This document shows, in pieces, positions 15,409-24,010 of a DNA stretch of 64,000 bases. The first letter of the stretch is position 1, and each line of letters opens with the position of its first letter. The notes under the pieces are model-generated. The model made no database searches and was not told the DNA's origin. It worked only from the letters and a program-made list of their open reading frames with translations. This stretch comes from MWBF01 sp040772005 (GTDB taxonomy: Bacteria; Chloroflexota; Anaerolineae; CG2-30-64-16): contig JAXGYZ010000003.1 of assembly GCA_040772005.1 (NCBI GenBank), positions 372,001-436,000 of the forward strand, in the 5' to 3' direction. Both the position numbers and the translations under genes were made by a program.

Positions 15409-18171
15409 ATGACAGACCAGAGAGCGTCTACACGAGTCATGACCGCTGTTTCAGCATTCACCGGACGATTCGGGTCATCCGAAACGGCGGTCATGATGAG
15501 CCTGGCGATCGTCGTCGGCATCGGCGCCGGACTGGGTGCGATTGCCTTCATCGAGATGATCCGCTTCTTCGAAGGCATCTTCTTCGGCCGCGGCGCGCAG
15601 GTGCTGGGGTTCCTCGGTCAGGCCTACGTCATTGCACTGCCGATGCTCGGCGGTCTGCTGGTCGGCCCTCTGGTTCATTTTATTGCGCCTGAGGCGAAAG
15701 GGCATGGCGTTCCACAAGTGCTCACCGCGGTTGCCATTCGAGGCGGCCGGATTCGCCCGGTGGTCGTGCTGGGGAAGGCGCTCGGCTCAGCAATTACGAT
15801 CGGCGCAGGCGGATCGGTGGGCCGTGAAGGCCCGATCGTCCAGATTGGGTCCGCCATCGGCTCCACTATCGGCCAGGCCCTTAAGCTGAACGAGCGCCGG
15901 GTGATCAACCTGGTCGCATCGGGCGCCGCAGCCGGCATCGCCGCCACCTTCAACGCGCCGATTGCCGGGGTCATGTTCGCCCTGGAAGTGATCCTCGGTG
16001 AGTTCGGCATCCAGACCTTCAGCACGATCGTCATTTCTGCTGTGACGGCAAGCGTGGTGAGCCGCGCCGTGCTCGGCGACTCTCCGGCCTTTGCGATGCC
16101 GGCCTATACCCTGAGGAGCCCCTGGGAGCTGGCGCTGTACACCGGACTGGGCATCGCTGCCGCAGGCGCGGCGTTAGCCTTTGTTAAGGCTCTGCACTGG
16201 TTCGAGGATACCTTCGATCGCTGGCAGTTTCCAGACTATCTCAAGCCCGCAGCGGGTGGGCTGGCGCTCGGTATCCTGGGGTTTGCAATTCCGCAGGTGT
16301 TCGGGACTGGTTTCTCAACCATCGAGAGTGCGCTGAACAGCCAGTTGGGTTGGGGGCTGCTCCTCGTGCTGGTGTTTGGAAAGATCCTGGCCACGTCGCT
16401 CACGCTGGGCTCGGGGTCCTCGGGCGGCGTCTTTGCACCGGCGCTCTTCATCGGCGCCGTGCTGGGCGGCGCCTATGGCCAACTGGCGCACCTCGCCTTC
16501 CCAGGCATCGTGGCCGCCAGCGGCGCCTACGCGATGGTGGGCATGGCTGCCGTGTTCGCCGGTGCCGCGCGCGCGCCGATCACGGCGATCATCATCTTGT
16601 TCGAGATGACGCAGGATTACCACATCATCCTGCCACTGATGTTTGCGACAGTCGTCAGCACGGTACTAGCGCAGGTACTGGAGCCGGAAAGCATCTATAC
16701 CTTCAAGCTGAAACGCCGTGGCATAGACGTGCGGGCGAAGAAAGACGCAAACCTGATGCGGGGGATCCTGGTACGCGAAGCTATGACACCCATTACGGAG
16801 TTCCCGACGGTGGTCCCGGAGACTTCCTTGAGTGAGGTTGCACGCCTGTTCCAGGAGACCGGACACCACGGCCTCCTGGTGTTGGACGCTCAACACGAAC
16901 TCTACGGCGTGGTGACACTGGCCGACCTCGAGCGCGCGCTGACAGCGGGTGGGGCAGCAACGGTCGCCGATATCTGCACGACGGACGTGTTGACCGCGCT
17001 CCCTGATGAAACGCTGGATGACGCTTTGCGACATTTCGGCGCACTGGACGTCGGGCGTATCCCGGTGGTGGACCGGCGGCACCGGCGCCGGGTGCTGGGG
17101 GTTTTGCGGCGGAGCGACATTCTGCAGGCGTATTCGCACGCGCTGGTGGACAAAAGCAAAGCTGACTATCACATCGAGCGGCTGCGCCTCGAATCCCGGA
17201 TTGGCGCGACATTGGTAGAGATCGCGCTGCGCGGCGGTGATGCCGCCGTTGGCAAGCTTCTGAGGAATCTGGGGCTGCCGCCGGACTGCGTGATCGTTGC
17301 GATTCATCGTGGCAGCCAGGTGGTAGTACCGCGTGGGGATTCGGTTCTGTTGCCCAACGATCGCCTGACGGTGCTCACGGGTGCTGATTCGGTAGACGAC
17401 TTGAGCAGGGCGCTGCGCGCAGGGATGGCCGCTCACGCTGATGTCCAGAGCAGTGGTTCAGAGGTGTCGGCTGCCGATACTGTGGAGGTGTTGGACCAGA
17501 TCACGGTGAGCGAAGTCATGGAGACCGACCCGGTGGCTCTGCACGAGTCGGATTCGCTGGCTGCTGCGGCGGACCTTTTGGCTCGCACGCACCATCATGG
17601 GGTGCCGGTGGTCGATGCCGCGGGCGGGCTCGCCGGGATTCTCACGATTCAGGATGTCGAGCGGGCGCAGGCGGAGCATGGAGGGCCTTCGCGACGGGTG
17701 GGCGAGGTCTGCACGCGCGATCTGCTGGTAGCCTATGCCGACGAGAGTATCGGAGCGGCGTTGCGACGCATCAGCAGTCGAGGTGTCGGACGGCTGCCCG
17801 TGGTCGCACGCGATGACCCTCGCCGTTTGCTTGGCATGCTGCGCCGAGCTGACCTGGTGCGGGCCTACGATATCGCCCTCACGCGGCGGGCTACGCTGGC
17901 ACAGCATGGCACGCAGGCTGGTCTGAGTGTCTCCACCGGCGCGCTCAGCGTCGAAGATATCACTATCCAGGCCGGCGCTGCGTGTGACGGACGACGCGTG
18001 CGCGAGGTTGCCTGGCCCCGGGAGGCCGTAATTGCCAGCCTGCGTCGCGGCGGTGAGGTGCTGATCCCTCACGGTGACACATTGCTTCAGGCCGGAGATG
18101 TGCTGGTCGTGGTTGCTGGCGGCGAAGCACGCGCGGCCGTCCTGCGCCTGTGCACGGTAACACTCACGTAG
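15409..18171 (+). CDS. CLC chloride channel/transporter with duplicated CBS-CBS-TrkA_C tail
   Basis: A 920-residue membrane protein. Residues 25-430 are the CLC core, with the anion-site motifs GHGVPQ (GSGIP position), GSVGREGPIVQ (gating Glu) and SGGVFAPALF. After it come two tandem copies of a cassette: a CBS pair (about 450-580) then a TrkA_C-like domain (about 590-665), and again a CBS pair (about 685-830) and a TrkA_C-like domain (about 840-915). CBS domains usually bind adenine nucleotides; TrkA_C usually binds small ligands. The position matching the proton glutamate of E. coli ClcA is Val (FALEVILGEF), as in many bacterial members and in eukaryotic channels. GTAG/GGAAGG elements precede the ATG. 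Confidence 0.93.
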   Translation: MTDQRASTRVMTAVSAFTGRFGSSETAVMMSLAIVVGIGAGLGAIAFIEMIRFFEGIFFGRGAQVLGFLGQAYVIALPMLGGLLVGPLVHFIAPEAKGHGVPQVLTAVAIRGGRIRPVVVLGKALGSAITIGAGGSVGREGPIVQIGSAIGSTIGQALKLNERRVINLVASGAAAGIAATFNAPIAGVMFALEVILGEFGIQTFSTIVISAVTASVVSRAVLGDSPAFAMPAYTLRSPWELALYTGLGIAAAGAALAFVKALHWFEDTFDRWQFPDYLKPAAGGLALGILGFAIPQVFGTGFSTIESALNSQLGWGLLLVLVFGKILATSLTLGSGSSGGVFAPALFIGAVLGGAYGQLAHLAFPGIVAASGAYAMVGMAAVFAGAARAPITAIIILFEMTQDYHIILPLMFATVVSTVLAQVLEPESIYTFKLKRRGIDVRAKKDANLMRGILVREAMTPITEFPTVVPETSLSEVARLFQETGHHGLLVLDAQHELYGVVTLADLERALTAGGAATVADICTTDVLTALPDETLDDALRHFGALDVGRIPVVDRRHRRRVLGVLRRSDILQAYSHALVDKSKADYHIERLRLESRIGATLVEIALRGGDAAVGKLLRNLGLPPDCVIVAIHRGSQVVVPRGDSVLLPNDRLTVLTGADSVDDLSRALRAGMAAHADVQSSGSEVSAADTVEVLDQITVSEVMETDPVALHESDSLAAAADLLARTHHHGVPVVDAAGGLAGILTIQDVERAQAEHGGPSRRVGEVCTRDLLVAYADESIGAALRRISSRGVGRLPVVARDDPRRLLGMLRRADLVRAYDIALTRRATLAQHGTQAGLSVSTGALSVEDITIQAGAACDGRRVREVAWPREAVIASLRRGGEVLIPHGDTLLQAGDVLVVVAGGEARAAVLRLCTVTLT

Positions 18172-18255
18172 TGCTGTGTTGACTCGCAATGTCTGGTCCT
18201 TCTGGGCGCAACCAGCCGGGTCTTCCAGGATGGCCAGGCGAAATGCGTGGGCGCG

Positions 18256-18296
18256 GCGGGGCCTGCCATCCGGTTGTCGCAGATGGCAGGCCCCGC
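18256..18296. terminator. hairpin between convergent genes
   Basis: Perfect 15-base arms (18256-18270 and 18282-18296) with an 11-base loop, followed on the plus strand by TTTC. It separates the CLC gene from the DUF5666 operon and could stop transcription from both sides. Confidence 0.7.
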
Positions 18297-18346
18297 TTTC
18301 AGCGTATCACTGTGCTAACGGCTGGGCCTGACCCAGGCGTCGCTTC

Positions 18347-19621
18347 TTACTGGTCCGCGCGGCCGGGATTGCCGGGCGTGCGACTGGGCCGCGGCGTGGC
18401 CGGGGGCTCCTGTGGGGGCTCCGGCGTCATCGTCGGCCCCGGGCCCGGTCCGGAGGCGTCGCGGACGCGCAGCCAGGTCGCCACGCGCACGCCCTCCTGC
18501 CGCTGCACGCCGCCGACCTCCACCGGGGCGCCGAGCTTGGCGTGCTGCGCATCGGTGATGCGCGTCTGTTGCGTCACCTGCACTTGTTGGCCTGCGATCG
18601 TCCAGTTGCCAACCAGGCCATCCCCGGGCAGCGCCTCGATCTCGCCCTCGAAGTGGAACGCAGAGCCGCGCCAGTTGCCGATCAGGACCGTAATCTGAAA
18701 GGCCTGCAATGCATCGCCGGTTTCCCAGCCCACGATGTGCACCACGCTGCCGATCTCGACCGTGCCCTTGGCCTGGATGATCGATGTCGTATCCGTCACG
18801 TCCACCGCGCGGCCGCTGACGACCCAGCGTCCGGTCAGTCCGCTCACGGGCAGGCTCTCCACCGTGCCGCGGAACTGTACCGCCTGGTGCAGGCCGCCCG
18901 GCTCCTGCCAGAAGATGCGGACCGTGCGGGCCAGGAGCGCCCCGTCATCCTGCAGCACGGCCGCGGCGTGCGCCAGCAGCTCGACCTGCGGCACAGCGGT
19001 TGTCATCGTCTCCTCGATCACGATGAGCGGGATGGTGCTCAGCGTCCAATTCTCCGCTGCGAAAGCCTGGATGACGCCGTAGACCTCGACCTCCTCCTGG
19101 AACTCGGTGCTGCGGATGCGCAGGGCGGTGAGGTTGCCAACAGGCTCTTCCTGCATGTAGACCTCCGCCCAGCCCCCGACCGCCAGCGGCCCGCCGCGTT
19201 CGTTGTAGCGGGTCTCGTCTGTGACGTTGATGCTCTGACCTGCGATGACCCACGTGCCGATCCGGCCCTCTGGAATGCTCGCGATCGGCCCCTTGAGCCG
19301 GACCTCAGCCGGCATCACCGCGATATGCGTGGCGACCAGCGTGCCTTCGGCGTCCTGGTCCGCGATGACCGCGGCCCACATGCCCGCGGCGACGGTACCG
19401 GTCGTCAGGCGAATCTCAGTCTCCGCGTTGACATTGACCGTGTGGCCGGCGACAACCCACGGGTCGCCTGCGGCTGCGGGCACTATGTCGATGACTCCGG
19501 TGAAGCGCACTTCGTAGGCCGGTCCAGGTCCGGGCCCCTCTGCGAAGCTGAGTGCAGGCGTCAGGCAGAGCGCGACCAGAATCAGCAGGGCCAGCAGACG
19601 TGAGAAGGTATGGACTTTCAT
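18347..19621 (-). CDS. secreted DUF5666-like repeat protein
   Basis: A 424-residue exported protein with a signal peptide (MKVHTFSRLLALLILVALCL...SFAEG). The body has about five copies of a 70-80 residue beta-rich unit with the pattern F.G.I..LP...L.G.W.VAGQ.V.V...T (for example GPIASIPEGRIGTWVIAGQ and GEIEALPGDGLVGNWTIAGQ), as in DUF5666. A Pro/Thr-rich tail ends in TPGNPGRADQ. The function is unknown. AAAGGAGG stands before the ATG. It is last in a four-gene operon led by an ECF sigma factor, 13 bases after the preceding gene, so it is probably part of a cell-surface response. Confidence 0.8.
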   Translation of the reverse strand: MKVHTFSRLLALLILVALCLTPALSFAEGPGPGPAYEVRFTGVIDIVPAAAGDPWVVAGHTVNVNAETEIRLTTGTVAAGMWAAVIADQDAEGTLVATHIAVMPAEVRLKGPIASIPEGRIGTWVIAGQSINVTDETRYNERGGPLAVGGWAEVYMQEEPVGNLTALRIRSTEFQEEVEVYGVIQAFAAENWTLSTIPLIVIEETMTTAVPQVELLAHAAAVLQDDGALLARTVRIFWQEPGGLHQAVQFRGTVESLPVSGLTGRWVVSGRAVDVTDTTSIIQAKGTVEIGSVVHIVGWETGDALQAFQITVLIGNWRGSAFHFEGEIEALPGDGLVGNWTIAGQQVQVTQQTRITDAQHAKLGAPVEVGGVQRQEGVRVATWLRVRDASGPGPGPTMTPEPPQEPPATPRPSRTPGNPGRADQ

Positions 19622-19634
19622 TTGCGTGCCTCCT

Positions 19635-20399
19635 TTAGCGTTGAACGAGCGGAAGATAGAGCCGGAGAGTGGCGATTGCCGTTCCGGTGGGTGTTGCCGT
19701 GCCTGTGTTGGCAGGCGGCGGCGTGAAGGTGGCGGATGGCGTCACATCGGCGCCAGGGGTCGCCGTTGCAGTCGCCGTCGTGTCAATTGGGCTGGTGCTG
19801 GTTGCGGTCGGCGTGGGCGACGGATCGGAAGCGCACGCCGACAGGCTGATGTCGTCCAGGTAGAACTCGCTGATGAGGTCCTGGTCGGTGCGGGCTGCGA
19901 AGCGGAGCACCACGCTTTGCCCGGCATACGCAGTCAGATCGAATGTAAGCTCCGCCCACTGGCCGGGCAGTGCAGTGTTGTCGAGCGTCGCCAGCGTGCT
20001 CAGGGGTGTGCTATCTGCGGCGGTCAGCGCGATAGTCAGTGTATCGAACGTGCCTGCGGTCTCCGCGGTCGCGAGATACCACCAGGCTTTCAGGATCAGG
20101 GTCGTCCCGGCGGGCAGTGTGAGCGCCTGGCTGAGACGGTCGTCCGCGTTGTTGGCGCCGCCCAGGTAGGCTCCCAGGCTGCCGGTATGCGGGTTGAAGT
20201 TGCTGATCAGGTCGTAGCCCTGTGCACTGAAGGTCTGCCAGCCCGCGGCGCCTTGCTCAAACCCCCCGTTTTGCACGAGCTCCAGGCAGGATAGGGTCAG
20301 GCCGTCTGTGGTTTGCGCAGTGACCGGCATGGTCCGAGGCAGCACCGCTGCCAAGAGCAGCCCCAGGAGCACCAGCCAGATGGCAATGGGTGCGCGCAT
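19635..20399 (-). CDS. secreted beta-sandwich protein with YLPLVQR tail
   Basis: A 254-residue protein with a signal peptide (MRAPIAIWLVLLGLLLAAVL...VTAQ), one carbohydrate-binding-like jelly-roll domain (ELVQNGGFEQGAAGWQT near residue 40 through FYLDDISLSAC near 190), then a Thr/Pro linker and the C-terminal tail RLYLPLVQR. NGGFE...W at the start and DDI at the end are typical of CBM-like modules. The ATG at 20399 follows AGGAGG closely; the GTG at 20423 has no such site. Two more proteins in this window end in a similar tail. It is third in the sigma-factor operon. Confidence 0.78.
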   Translation of the reverse strand: MRAPIAIWLVLLGLLLAAVLPRTMPVTAQTTDGLTLSCLELVQNGGFEQGAAGWQTFSAQGYDLISNFNPHTGSLGAYLGGANNADDRLSQALTLPAGTTLILKAWWYLATAETAGTFDTLTIALTAADSTPLSTLATLDNTALPGQWAELTFDLTAYAGQSVVLRFAARTDQDLISEFYLDDISLSACASDPSPTPTATSTSPIDTTATATATPGADVTPSATFTPPPANTGTATPTGTAIATLRLYLPLVQR

Positions 20400-20435
20400 C
20401 GTTCCTCCTGACTCGCTCGCCACATTCGTCCAGGT

Positions 20436-21836
20436 TCAGCCCACGCCGCCCGGCCGGGGCCCCGGTGGTGTTACGTCGGGCCCAGGGCCTTGCGGGGTTG
20501 CGTCTTGCCCCGGGCCTTGCGGTGTGCCGGTTCCCTCGGGGCCTTGTGGCGTTGCATCCGGGCCGGGACAGACCGGGGTGCCGTCGATGCTGGGGCACTC
20601 CGGCGTCGCCTCCGGGCCAGGACCCTGCGGCGTCGCCTCGGGGCCAGGACCCTGCGGCGTCGCTTCCGGGCCAGGACCCTGCGGTGTGGCCTCCGGCCCA
20701 GGACCCTGCGGCGTCGCTTCCGGGCCGGGACCCTGCGGTGTAGCCTCAGGGCCGGGACCCTGCGGTGTCGCTTCGGGGCCGGGACCCTGCGGTGTCGCTT
20801 CGGGGCCAGGGCCTTGCGGCGTCGCTTCCGGGCCAGGGCCTTCTGGTGTCGCCTCCGGGCCGGGACCTTGCGGTGTCACGCTTGCCCGGTGCGCCGGGAC
20901 GGGCGGTTCGGGCTCCGGCGTTGCGGTTCGGGCAGGCTGTGCCGTCCGGGTTGGCTGGCCCGTCGCAGACGGCTGGCCCGTCCGGAGTCGATTGGCATGC
21001 TGCGTGGGTGTGACGGTCGGGCCGGCAGCCGGTGTGCTCCGTTCGTTGGTTCGCGACCGGGCCGTTGGGGTGGCCTGGGGCGCATCCGGCAGGCCCGCGG
21101 GAGGCCGGCCGCGCTGGCCCAGCTCTTCGCCCGCCTGGAGAGTGCGCCGGGCGGCTATCTGGAGCGCAGCCGCGTCGCCCTCGCGCGGCGCCTGCTGCGC
21201 CCACTGCGTCAGTTGCCGTGCCTGTTCGGTGAGCCGGGCGGCCAATTCGGTCCGGGTTGCCTCCGGCAGGGCCGGTGCAAGGGTCTCGACCTGTGCGACG
21301 CTGGCAAGCAGCGCGGTGAGGGTGCGCTCGTCCAGCGTCTCTTCCTGGCTGCTCATCGTGCGATCAAGGTCGGCCAGGCGCCGCTCAGCGATGCCCAGCT
21401 CCGCGCGGGCACGGCTTTCGGGCTGCCGCGCGAGGAGGGCCGGCACCCGCTCGACCGTGATGCGCACACCGTAGGCCGCATCGCCCGGCTGGCTGGCCGC
21501 AACAACCCCCGTGGTCAGCAACACGGACAACACCAGGACCAGGGCAATCGCAGCCGCACGCGGCAGGGCAAACAGCCCGCTCTGCCACCAGCGCCGCGCC
21601 AGACGTTCGTTGCGTACAGCTTCAGCCTGGAGGATCCGGCGGCGCATACGCAGCCGGGCTGTCTCGTCGAGCCGGTAGTTGCGCAGCAGTGCAGCCTCCG
21701 CCGCACTCGCCAGCAGCGGCGCCAGTTCGGCGGCGTGCTCTGGATAGCGCGCCAGGCAATTGGCCGCAGTTTCACCTGTTGCGATCTTCTCCAGGCAGCG
21801 GCCCAGGATGGCGGTCAGATTCCGGTCATTCATCAT
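20436..21836 (-). CDS. DUF5667-like membrane protein with TPQGPGPEA repeats, possible anti-sigma factor
   Basis: A 466-residue protein. The N-terminal 90 residues are helical and probably cytoplasmic (CLEKIATGETAANCLARYP), then one membrane span (RAAAIALVLVLSVLLTTGVVA) and a DUF5667-like helical region with PGDAAYGVRITVERVPALL and AERRLADLDR. The outer part is a Pro/Thr linker with ten exact-length 9-residue repeats TPQGPGPEA and several worn copies. The start overlaps the sigma gene by 4 bases, which fits a sigma/anti-sigma pair, though the usual zinc-binding motif is absent. The role is inferred from position. Confidence 0.75.
   Translation of the reverse strand: MMNDRNLTAILGRCLEKIATGETAANCLARYPEHAAELAPLLASAAEAALLRNYRLDETARLRMRRRILQAEAVRNERLARRWWQSGLFALPRAAAIALVLVLSVLLTTGVVAASQPGDAAYGVRITVERVPALLARQPESRARAELGIAERRLADLDRTMSSQEETLDERTLTALLASVAQVETLAPALPEATRTELAARLTEQARQLTQWAQQAPREGDAAALQIAARRTLQAGEELGQRGRPPAGLPDAPQATPTARSRTNERSTPAAGPTVTPTQHANRLRTGQPSATGQPTRTAQPARTATPEPEPPVPAHRASVTPQGPGPEATPEGPGPEATPQGPGPEATPQGPGPEATPQGPGPEATPQGPGPEATPQGPGPEATPQGPGPEATPQGPGPEATPQGPGPEATPECPSIDGTPVCPGPDATPQGPEGTGTPQGPGQDATPQGPGPDVTPPGPRPGGVG
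20602..20871 (-). repeat. ten tandem 27-base repeats in coding sequence
   Basis: Ten copies of a 27-base unit (270 bases) encode TPQGPGPEA or TPEGPGPEA; changes are mostly at third codon positions, so the peptide is under selection. Degenerate copies continue to about 20455. Confidence 0.95.
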
Positions 21837-22411
21837 TCACCTTGTCCCGTACCCAATAAGCGACTCAACGTTCGTAAGGCCCGGTGTTGCAGAGCCTCGA
21901 TGGCCCCTTCCGTTTTGCCCAGCCAACTGGCTGTCTGCGCGTTGCTCATGCCCTCGCCAAACTTGCAGATGACCACCTGGCGTTGTTCTTCGGTCAAGTG
22001 TGCCAGCGCACCGGCGAGCCGGCCCAGCGCCTCGCGGCGCTCGGCTGCCTGCCAGGGATCCCCGGCTTCCGCCGGGCGGGGCAGGTCATCCTCCAGGCTG
22101 ACTGTCAGGTGGCGCCGGCGGCGCCGGTGATGGTCGGCCACCAGGTTCGCGGCAATGCGATAGAGCCAGGCGCTGACAGAAGCGGCGGGCCGCGACCCAT
22201 CGAGCCTGAAGCGCGGCGCGTGCTCCACCACCCGCAGGAATACCTCGCCGGTCAGGTCTTCGGCTGCCTCCAGGTCACCCGTGCGTGCCAGCACATAGTG
22301 GTAGATGCGGTCCGCATAGAGGTCGTACAGCCGCGCCACTGCGCCCGACTCGCCGCGCTGGCACGCCGATATCACGGACACGATCTGGGCGTCGTCTATG
22401 GTTGCGAACAT
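21833..22411 (-). CDS. ECF RNA polymerase sigma factor
   Basis: A 192-residue extracytoplasmic-function sigma factor. Region 2 (RLYDLYADRIYHYVLARTGD, then AEDLTGEVFLRVVEH near residues 26-66) binds core polymerase and the -10 box; region 4 (LTEEQRQVVICKFGEGMSNAQ, LGKTEGAIEALQHRALRTL near 138-182) binds the -35 box. It leads a leftward operon with the DUF5667-like protein (4-base overlap) and two exported proteins, which suggests it controls envelope or surface functions. Only a weak AAGG precedes the ATG. Confidence 0.93.
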   Translation of the reverse strand: MFATIDDAQIVSVISACQRGESGAVARLYDLYADRIYHYVLARTGDLEAAEDLTGEVFLRVVEHAPRFRLDGSRPAASVSAWLYRIAANLVADHHRRRRRHLTVSLEDDLPRPAEAGDPWQAAERREALGRLAGALAHLTEEQRQVVICKFGEGMSNAQTASWLGKTEGAIEALQHRALRTLSRLLGTGQGE

Positions 22412-22569
22412 GGCTTTGTACCTTAACTAACGAAACTTGGACCGATAGCATACGGGCTGGGGCATGAAGTTGATGGGCAGAAGACAGGCGGGTTGCCGGA
22501 GCTGGCTTGAGCCGGCTGGTTGATGCGGCCGTATGCTGCGCGGGGATGCGGCGTTAGTCAGGTTAGCAG
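22412..22569. other. intergenic region upstream of the sigma operon
   Basis: No gene is seen. It should hold the promoter of the sigma operon, but no box close to consensus is found except TATGCT (minus strand, near 22448), too weak to call. Confidence 0.3.
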
Positions 22570-22619
22570 CGCGCCGCCCGGCCAGTGGCCGCAAGACCAG
22601 GGGCAGGCCGGGCGGCGCG
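22570..22619 (-). terminator. hairpin after the ferredoxin-type aldo/keto reductase
   Basis: Perfect 14-base G/C arms (22570-22583 and 22606-22619) with a 22-base loop, 63 bases past the stop of the reductase gene. No T-run, so its terminator role is inferred. Confidence 0.55.
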
Positions 22620-22682
22620 GCAATCCCTCGCGCTCGCTCTGAGGGCCAGCCAACCTGTTCAATCAGACTATCGGGGCACGCG

Positions 22683-23840
22683 CTACTGCCGTTCGAAAAG
22701 CGCGGATGCGGCCGCCATGTTCGCCTCGACCGCGACGCCGAACGGGCAGCGCGCCTCGCAATCGCCGCAGACCAGGCAGGCTGAGGCCGGGACAGGCTGG
22801 CGACCGTACGCGGCGGCCAGCGCGGGCGTGACGCTCTGCCGCCGCGCGGCATCGAGCAGCCGGGTCACCGCGGCGATGTCGATGCCGGCCAGGCAGGGCA
22901 GGCAGTGGTTGCAGTACATGCAGTCGCCGGAGAGCTGCCAGTCGGTCTTGCCGAGGATGACGCTATAATCCTTCTCCTCGTCGGATGCGGTGAGCCAGGC
23001 CAGCGCGGCCCGCACCTGCTCCGGCGTCTTGCAGCCCGGCACCGCAACGCAGACCCCCGGCTGGGACAGTGTGTACTGGAGGCTCTGCACCGGCGAGAGG
23101 ACGATGCCGCTGGGGTTGTCCGGCCAGAAGACCCAGCCGGCGGCGTAGGGTTTCATGGCGACGATGGCCACGCCGTTGCGCTCGCAGGCCAGGAACAGGT
23201 CGCGCCGCGAGGTGACCGGCCGGTGCCCTGCCGCCTTGAGCCCCGTGTACGGATCCGCCTCCCACAGCGCCTCCAGCTTTGTATCACCCGGCAGGAGGTC
23301 GAACGCGGGGTTGACCGGAAACATGAGAACGTCGACCAGGCCGCTCTCCACCGCGGCCATTGCTGCGCCGACTTTGTGGCTGCTCATCCCGACCGCGCGG
23401 GCCTTGCCCTCCCGCTTCCAGCGCAGCGCGACATCGAGCAGCCCCCCGGGTGCAGAGACCTCCGCCCATTCCTCCGGTTCGTCGACGAAGTGCAGCGCCA
23501 GCGTGTCGACATGGTCGGTGCCCAGCCGCCGCAGAAGGTCCTCCGCATGGCGTTCGGCTCTGGCCGGCTCGCGGGTGCGGAAGTACTGGCCGTCGTCCTG
23601 CAGGCACGCGCCGATGTGCCCCTGGATGTGGAAGCGGTCGCGCCGGCCCCGCATCAGCCGTCCGATGTGATCGCGGATGGCAGGAGAGGGCATGAACAGG
23701 TCCATGTAGCGCACGCCCCCGTCCAGCGCAGCCTCCACCGTCGCCGCCACATCCGCGAAGGGCGCCTTCTCCAGGTGTTCCAGTCCCAGGCCGATCATGC
23801 CCGTTTCGATGCCGGTGCGTCCGAGTGTGATGTTTTTCAT
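22683..23840 (-). CDS. aldo/keto reductase with C-terminal ferredoxin-type domain
   Basis: A 385-residue two-part protein. Residues 1-280 are a TIM-barrel aldo/keto reductase (TLGRTGIETGMIGLGLE, then VRYMDLFMPSPAIRD where an Asp replaces the common DTA pattern, and VAIVAMKPYAAG). The end has two cysteine clusters, CMYCNHCLPC near 312 and CLVCGDCEARCPF near 360, for one or two Fe-S clusters. Members of this group are probable oxidoreductases of unknown substrate. The ATG at 23840 follows GGAAG better than the one at 23858. The catalytic Tyr of classic AKRs is not obvious, so the chemistry may differ. Confidence 0.82.
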   Translation of the reverse strand: MKNITLGRTGIETGMIGLGLEHLEKAPFADVAATVEAALDGGVRYMDLFMPSPAIRDHIGRLMRGRRDRFHIQGHIGACLQDDGQYFRTREPARAERHAEDLLRRLGTDHVDTLALHFVDEPEEWAEVSAPGGLLDVALRWKREGKARAVGMSSHKVGAAMAAVESGLVDVLMFPVNPAFDLLPGDTKLEALWEADPYTGLKAAGHRPVTSRRDLFLACERNGVAIVAMKPYAAGWVFWPDNPSGIVLSPVQSLQYTLSQPGVCVAVPGCKTPEQVRAALAWLTASDEEKDYSVILGKTDWQLSGDCMYCNHCLPCLAGIDIAAVTRLLDAARRQSVTPALAAAYGRQPVPASACLVCGDCEARCPFGVAVEANMAAASALFERQ

Positions 23841-23877
23841 GGTGTCGCTTCCTTTCATGCGTCAGACGTTGTTCGTC

Positions 23878-24010
23878 AGACCAGGAATCCCAAATGGGTC
23901 GCCCACTCGTAAGATCGGAGTCGAGGCTTCAGCCGGTTAGATTGCCTGTATGGGTACACAACCAATCCGGCTGAAGCCTCGACTCCGGCTACATGTGGAA
24001 TTCCTGCCGT
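23878..24010. repeat. intergenic palindromic element with AGGAATTCC-like ends
   Basis: A central inverted repeat (GGAGTCGAGGCTTCAGCCGG against CCGGCTGAAGCCTCGACTCC) flanked by ends resembling GGAATTCC. The right end 23990-24010 matches 20 of 21 bases of 28840-28860 in another element. It abuts the amidohydrolase stop codon. Confidence 0.65.
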
